This document shows, in pieces, positions 59,879 through 64,000 of a stretch of 64,000 nucleotides of DNA. The DNA is from VAXT01 sp963698015 (GTDB lineage: Bacteria > Actinomycetota > Thermoleophilia > Gaiellales > Gaiellaceae): positions 434,001-498,000 of the forward strand of contig OY969109.1 in assembly GCA_963698015.1 (NCBI GenBank). Reading direction: 5' to 3'. The notes beneath the pieces are model-generated. The model searched no databases. It was not told the DNA's origin and was given only the letters and a program-made list of their open reading frames with translations. Position 1 is the first letter of the stretch, and each line of letters starts with the position of its first letter. The translations under genes were made by a program, and so were the position numbers.

Positions 59879-60985
59879 CTAGTTGAACTCGATCACGCTC
59901 CTGATGCCGTCCTGCGACTCGATCAGCTCGAATGCATGGTTGACGTCGTCGAGCCCGATCCGATGCGAGACGAACGGCGCGACGTCGATCTCCCCCGCTA
60001 GCGCGCGCTCGATGAGCTCGGGCACCTGGTCGCGGCCCTTGACGCCGCCGAACGACGAGCCCGCCACGCGCCGGCCCGTGATCAGAAAGCGCGGCACGAC
60101 CTCGAGCACCTCGCCTTTACCCGCGACGCCCGCGACCGTGCACAGCCCCCAGCCCATCCGCGCGGATTCGACCGCCTGGCGCATGACGTTCACGTTTCCG
60201 GTCGCCTCGAACGTGTAGTCGGCGCCGAAGCCGTCCGTCAGCTCGAGGATCTCGTCGACGACCTCGGGCCCGCCGACGAGCGCGTCGGTCGCGCCCTGTC
60301 CCTTCGCCAGCTCGAGCCGCCCCGGTGCGAGATCGACGGACACGATCCGCTCGGCACCCTGGAGGCGGCAGCCCGCGACCGCGCCGAGACCGACCATGCC
60401 CGCGCCGAAGACGACGCAGGTCGAGCCCGGCGCCACCTTCGCGGTGTTCATCGCGGCGCCGAGGCCCGTCGAGAGCCCGCACGCGAACAGGCACGCGTGC
60501 TCCGGTGGCGCCTCCGGATTCACCTTCGCGAGCGCGATCTCGGGCATCACCGTGTACTCGGCGAACGTGGAGCAGCCCATGAAGTGCCGGACGGGCTCGT
60601 CGTTCCGGCCCAGGCGCGTCGTCCCGTCCGGGAGGAAGCCCAGGTTCTGCTGCTCGCGGATCGCGAGGCAGAGGTTCGTCCGGTCGCTGAGGCAGTGCAC
60701 GCACTCGCGGCACTGCGGCGAGAAGAGCGTCACCACCTGGTCTCCCGGTGCAACAGAGGTCATGTCAGGGCCGACCTGCTCCACGATGCCCGCGCCCTCG
60801 TGGCCGAGCACCGTCGGCGCGTAGCCGGACGGGTCAGCCCCGGAGGCCGTGTACAGATCCGTGTGGCAGACGCCGCACGCGACAAGCCGGACGAGCACCT
60901 CGCCCGCCTTCGGCTCCGCCAGCTCGACCTCCTGGACGACGAGCGGCCGACCGAACTCCTCGAGGACTGCGGCCCGGATCCGCAC
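59879..60985 (-). CDS. Zinc-dependent class III-like alcohol dehydrogenase
   Basis: A 368-residue medium-chain dehydrogenase. VACGVCHTDLY supplies the catalytic cysteine and GHEGAGIVEQVG the zinc-binding histidine/glutamate pair. The structural zinc site is PQCRECVHCLSDRTNLC. VVFGAGMVGLGAVAGCRL binds NAD. ERIVSVDLAPGRLELAKGQG is the nucleotide-binding loop. The set resembles S-(hydroxymethyl)mycothiol/glutathione dehydrogenases that detoxify formaldehyde. GTG at 60985 is preferred to TTG at 61003, giving RIRAAVLEEFGRPL. The next gene upstream ends 21 bases before it. Confidence 0.9.
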   Translation of the reverse strand: MRIRAAVLEEFGRPLVVQEVELAEPKAGEVLVRLVACGVCHTDLYTASGADPSGYAPTVLGHEGAGIVEQVGPDMTSVAPGDQVVTLFSPQCRECVHCLSDRTNLCLAIREQQNLGFLPDGTTRLGRNDEPVRHFMGCSTFAEYTVMPEIALAKVNPEAPPEHACLFACGLSTGLGAAMNTAKVAPGSTCVVFGAGMVGLGAVAGCRLQGAERIVSVDLAPGRLELAKGQGATDALVGGPEVVDEILELTDGFGADYTFEATGNVNVMRQAVESARMGWGLCTVAGVAGKGEVLEVVPRFLITGRRVAGSSFGGVKGRDQVPELIERALAGEIDVAPFVSHRIGLDDVNHAFELIESQDGIRSVIEFN

Positions 60986-61006
60986 GGGCCAATGCTCGCA
61001 CAACCA

Positions 61007-62938
61007 TTAGGCGAGCTCGATCTCGGCAGGTAGGTCCGCGGGCGCCTCCCGCGGCTCGAGCTCGCTGCGCACCCTCGCGTCGAAGTAGAGGTACGTGGTG
61101 GTGATCGCGACGAACGGCATCGCGAGCGCGTACACGATTCCGGCCACGATGTTCAGCACGACGAACGGCGCCTGGGTGAGGATGATCAGCAGGGCGCCGA
61201 CGAGCGGGCCGATCGCGAGCGCGAGCACGAGGCCGACCCCGACGAGTGACGCGACGCGGAACCAGCGCCCGCGGACGAGCTCCCCGCTGCGGCGCAGGGC
61301 TCCGAGCGCCGATTCGTCCTCGAGCTCCACGACCTGCGCGAGAAACGCCCACCGCACCGCGAGCCAGAGCGCGAGGGGGCTGAGGAACACCGTCGCGGTC
61401 AGCGCGACCCAGGCCCCGACTGCGAGCAGCAGAGTGCCCAACAGGGGGCGGAAGCGACTGAGCGCCAGGCGGTACGCGTCGACCGGCCCGATTGCGTTCC
61501 CGCGGTCGACCTCGACGAGTGCCTTCGCCGTCGCGGCCTGCACGAGCCCGAAGCCGAGCAGTGCGAGCGTCGTGCCGACGGTGACCACGAGCAGCACCAG
61601 CGCGCCCGCTCCCTCGCCCGAGGTGTCGACGCCGAGCAGCCCGAAGCCGCCGAGCACGAGCGCCTGCACGATCGAGATCAGGATCCCGAGCGGGATGAAG
61701 ATGACGCCGATGCCCACGAAGAGCCCGGCCCGCCGTGAGGCGTACATCCGCGCGGCACTGGACAGGATCCGTCCCCAGGCGCGCCGGTGCGCAAGGCGAA
61801 GCGGCACGCCGGGACGCCACGTGGTGCGCCTCACCAGCCAGACGAGCAGCACGAGCAGGATCCCGATCGTGATCAGGGTCGTCGTCGGGTCCCGGACGAG
61901 AGCCGTCACGGCAGCGGAACCGGTCTCGACCCCGCTGCAGAAGAAGTCGGTCGCACCGGTGCCGAAGATCCCGCCGGTCGGCACTGCGTAGCTTCGCGAT
62001 CGCCACCCGTCGGACCAGGTGATGGGCTCGGTCCACTGCGTCTTCAGGTTGGGGCCGGTCGGGCCGTTGTAGAACGCCTTCTGCAGCTCGCCCCAGCGCC
62101 CTTCGAACGTGATCCAGGGGTACGCCTTCGCAGCCTCGGCGGGGTCGCTCGGAATCGTCTTCACGACGGGGCGGAGCTCGTCGTGCGGCCCGCGGGTGTC
62201 GTCGCAGCCCACCCCCGCGTCCGCCGAGCTGCCGAGATAGAGGGCGGCGCCGAACTTGTTCGCATGGCTGCCGGCGGCGGGGTAGACGACCGGGTGCGTC
62301 CCGTCGACGAGCTCGAGCTTCTCGTCGCCCCAGTCCGCCCGCTCGGCGCCCTCGTGCGAGCTGTAGCCGATCGCGGTCGGCTCCGTGTTCAACGCCTCGG
62401 CGGCATCGGCCGCATCGAAGTCGAGCTGGACCATCTCCCAGTCGCCCTCGTGCGTGTTGTTGAAGTCGTTGAAGACGTAGAAGAACCAGTACTGGAGGGC
62501 GACCTTGCCCGGATGACCGGGGTCGGTGACCACGTGCGCGTAGACCGTCGGCGAGCCTCCGCCCGCGAGGAGGTGGCGCTGCCAGTTCTCGTAGTCGCAG
62601 CCCGGGCTGAGCGCGCTGCCCGGGTAGTCGAGGTGGTACTCGAAGCGGTTGACCAGGTCCTGCGCTCTCGGGCCGATCTTCACCAGGTCGGTCGTGTTCC
62701 AGGGCCCGCGCAGCGCCACGGTCGGCTGGCCGAACAGCAGGTCGACGTCGAGCGGGATGTACGGCTCTCCGGGGCCGCACTCCACGGGCTGCTCGACGAG
62801 GCGCACGTCCGGGCTGTACTTCTGCGCGAGCGCGTCCTCGTCGCCCGTCGCCGCGCCGGCCGTGATGGCGACCGCGAGCGCGGCCGCGCCCGTCAGCGCG
62901 AGCAGCACGAGCAGTCTCAGCGGGCGTCGCGATCCCAC
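61007..62938 (-). CDS. Vps62-like domain fused to a multi-helix membrane domain
   Basis: A 643-residue protein. A signal helix (LLVLLALTGAAALAVAITAG) is followed by an exported Vps62-like region: DEDALAQKYSPDVRLVEQPV, YWFFYVFNDFNNTHEGDWEM, HPVVYPAAGSHANKFGAALY. After one further helix (TTLITIGILLVLLVWLVRRT) comes a six-helix domain (from WGRILSSAARMYASRRAGLF to VAITTTYLYFDARV) like those of glycerophosphodiesterase-type membrane proteins. The catalytic or binding role is not known. The fusion is a fixed architecture in some actinobacteria as far as I recall. Confidence 0.75.
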   Translation of the reverse strand: MGSRRPLRLLVLLALTGAAALAVAITAGAATGDEDALAQKYSPDVRLVEQPVECGPGEPYIPLDVDLLFGQPTVALRGPWNTTDLVKIGPRAQDLVNRFEYHLDYPGSALSPGCDYENWQRHLLAGGGSPTVYAHVVTDPGHPGKVALQYWFFYVFNDFNNTHEGDWEMVQLDFDAADAAEALNTEPTAIGYSSHEGAERADWGDEKLELVDGTHPVVYPAAGSHANKFGAALYLGSSADAGVGCDDTRGPHDELRPVVKTIPSDPAEAAKAYPWITFEGRWGELQKAFYNGPTGPNLKTQWTEPITWSDGWRSRSYAVPTGGIFGTGATDFFCSGVETGSAAVTALVRDPTTTLITIGILLVLLVWLVRRTTWRPGVPLRLAHRRAWGRILSSAARMYASRRAGLFVGIGVIFIPLGILISIVQALVLGGFGLLGVDTSGEGAGALVLLVVTVGTTLALLGFGLVQAATAKALVEVDRGNAIGPVDAYRLALSRFRPLLGTLLLAVGAWVALTATVFLSPLALWLAVRWAFLAQVVELEDESALGALRRSGELVRGRWFRVASLVGVGLVLALAIGPLVGALLIILTQAPFVVLNIVAGIVYALAMPFVAITTTYLYFDARVRSELEPREAPADLPAEIELA

Positions 62939-62947
62939 AACGCCTCG

Positions 62948-63343
62948 CTATTCGACGGGAACCGCGCCAATCCCGGTTCCGCTGTCCTGCTCGCGCTCTA
63001 CGCGATCGCGTCGCCGATCAGCCCAGTGCCCGTTGTCCAGCTGAGGCTTCACCTCGGACTGGATCCAGGTGCCCGGCGACGTCTTCGAGTTCCAGGACGA
63101 GACCAGCTCGTTGAACGCGAAGCTCATCGGGTACACGCGCGACGTCCACGTGCCGAACGCGTAGCTCCCGGAGCCGTCGACGTGCTGTCCGAGCACGGTC
63201 ACGGCCGAGAACGGGTCGGCGTAGTCGAAGGTCCCGGCCCCGTTGCCGGCGAGCTTCAGCGTGCCGCCGTCCAGCACGAGGCCGCTCAGCGCTCCGGCGC
63301 CGAAGTCGACCTCGTTGAAGTTGATGGGCTGCTCGGATGGCAT
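62948..63343 (-). pseudogene. Truncated peptidase C39-like family protein (N-terminal part)
   Basis: Starts MPSEQPINFNEVDFGAGALS and continues TFDYADPFSAVTVLGQHVDG, YAFGTWTSRVYPMSFAFNEL and VSSWNSKTSPGTWIQSEVKP. This is the N-terminal beta domain of a C39-like protein usually near 400 residues. After NGHWA the sequence becomes unrelated (DRRRDRVEREQDSGTGIGAV) and stops, so the peptidase domain is missing. Removing one base does not restore it, so this is a true truncation. The Vps62-like gene begins just 9 bases after its stop. Confidence 0.6.
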
Positions 63344-63400
63344 AACCAAGCGGGGACCTGCGTTCTCACAAAAGGACGCGTTCCCGCGTTCTCTACCACG

Positions 63401-64000
63401 ATGGCGACTTTCGAGACGACCGCTCGTGTGCCCGCCGACCGTGAGCGGATGCTCGCGCTCGGCGCCGGGCTCGTCACCGTCACGCTCTGGGCCTCGGCGT
63501 TCGTCGGCATCCGGTCGGCGTCGCAGCACCTCTCGCCCGGCGCGCTGGCGCTCGGCCGGCTGATGATCGCGAGCCTCGCGCTGGGCTCGATCGTCCTCTG
63601 GAGGCGGGAGCCGCTGCCCGGGCGGCGTGACGTGGCGGCGATCGCGCTCGTCGGGCTCTTCTGGTTCGGGCTTTACAACATCTCGCTGAACGCGGCCGAG
63701 CGGCGCGTCGACGCCGGCACCGCCTCGATGCTCGTCAACGTCGGCCCGATCATCCTCGCCGTCCTTGCCGGATTCATCCTGCACGAAGGCTTCCCGAGGC
63801 GCCTCTTCGCAGGCTGCGCGATCGCGCTCGCGGGCGTCGTGGTGATCGGGACCGCGACCTCGAATCAGGGAGTCGCCGCGAGCTGGGGCGCGCTCCTGTG
63901 CCTCGCGGCCGCGGTCTTCTATGCGATCGGCGTCGTCGCCCAGAAGCCGGTGCTGGCGCGCGTGTCGCCGCTGATGGTGACCTGGCTCGCCTGCACGCTC
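63401..64000 (+). CDS. EamA/DMT-family transporter, partial (runs off window)
   Basis: The first 200 codons of a DMT-type transporter. MATFETTARVPADRERMLAL leads to the first helix, LGAGLVTVTLWASAFVGIRS. LFWFGLYNISLNAAERRVDA and MLVNVGPIILAVLAGFIL are family motifs. The second EamA repeat begins near the window end (LLCLAAAVFYAIGVVAQKPV). It is divergent from the truncated C39-like gene. The substrate is unknown. Confidence 0.85.
   Translation, partial: MATFETTARVPADRERMLALGAGLVTVTLWASAFVGIRSASQHLSPGALALGRLMIASLALGSIVLWRREPLPGRRDVAAIALVGLFWFGLYNISLNAAERRVDAGTASMLVNVGPIILAVLAGFILHEGFPRRLFAGCAIALAGVVVIGTATSNQGVAASWGALLCLAAAVFYAIGVVAQKPVLARVSPLMVTWLACTL

Overview
The window is high-GC DNA with dense coding on both strands, many ATGA or GTGA start/stop overlaps, GTG and TTG starts, and AAGGAGG-type ribosome binding sites. 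The gene families present (MalT-like LuxR regulators, DUF1269, DUF2252, DUF6325, GMC/GH15/G6PDH clusters, formylglycine enzyme plus sulfatase) fit a soil or environmental actinobacterium, probably of the class Thermoleophilia. That placement is an inference from gene content, not a database result.

Layout. 1-10 kb: two DHFR-fold (RibD C-terminal) proteins, a thioredoxin-reductase-like flavoprotein, a berberine-bridge-type oxidase, a two-gene autoregulated operon with a clear double operator, two frame-broken membrane genes, glutamate decarboxylase and an AI-2E family permease. 10-19 kb: a MASE1 histidine kinase, an aldose epimerase and a complete cydABDC operon for cytochrome bd. 19.3-20.4 kb: an intact IS481-type element inserted in a CTAG that served as the stop codon of two convergent genes. 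20-29 kb: two reverse-strand operons, zwf-GH15-GMC and ndh-SCP2-amylo-1,6-glucosidase, linking storage-sugar breakdown to NADPH and respiration. 29-46 kb: an accessory region of membrane proteins, a formylglycine-generating enzyme with its sulfatase, duplicated DUF1269 proteins, DUF2252, DUF6325, two microproteins, an SDR, a flavodoxin-like protein, a SpoIIAA-like protein, a TRIC channel, a GAP-like membrane protein, a SulP permease and a large LuxR regulator. 46-64 kb: an MFS exporter, a lipoprotein, a membrane phosphodiesterase, a second large LuxR regulator divergent from a response regulator, a CYTH/Ppx polyphosphate pair, EamA transporters, a class III-like alcohol dehydrogenase and a Vps62-like membrane protein.

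The most interesting signals are regulatory and evolutionary. A strict motif, TCATCCC-N4-GGACGATG, lies upstream of cydA/aldose epimerase, of the MFS gene and of zwf. Looser TCAyCC...GGrTGA dyads precede at least six more genes, including one LuxR regulator. A 121-125 base leader is present three times (FGE, sulfatase, second DUF1269 gene) and its similarity runs into the first codons, so one DUF1269 copy appears fused to a borrowed leader and N-terminus. The other DUF1269 copy carries a seven-codon stub of the SDR gene, which shows how the duplication arose. Four genes, probably five, are broken by single-base insertions in short G/C runs, which looks more like sequence error than biology but needs reads to settle. 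No tRNA, rRNA or CRISPR was recognised.
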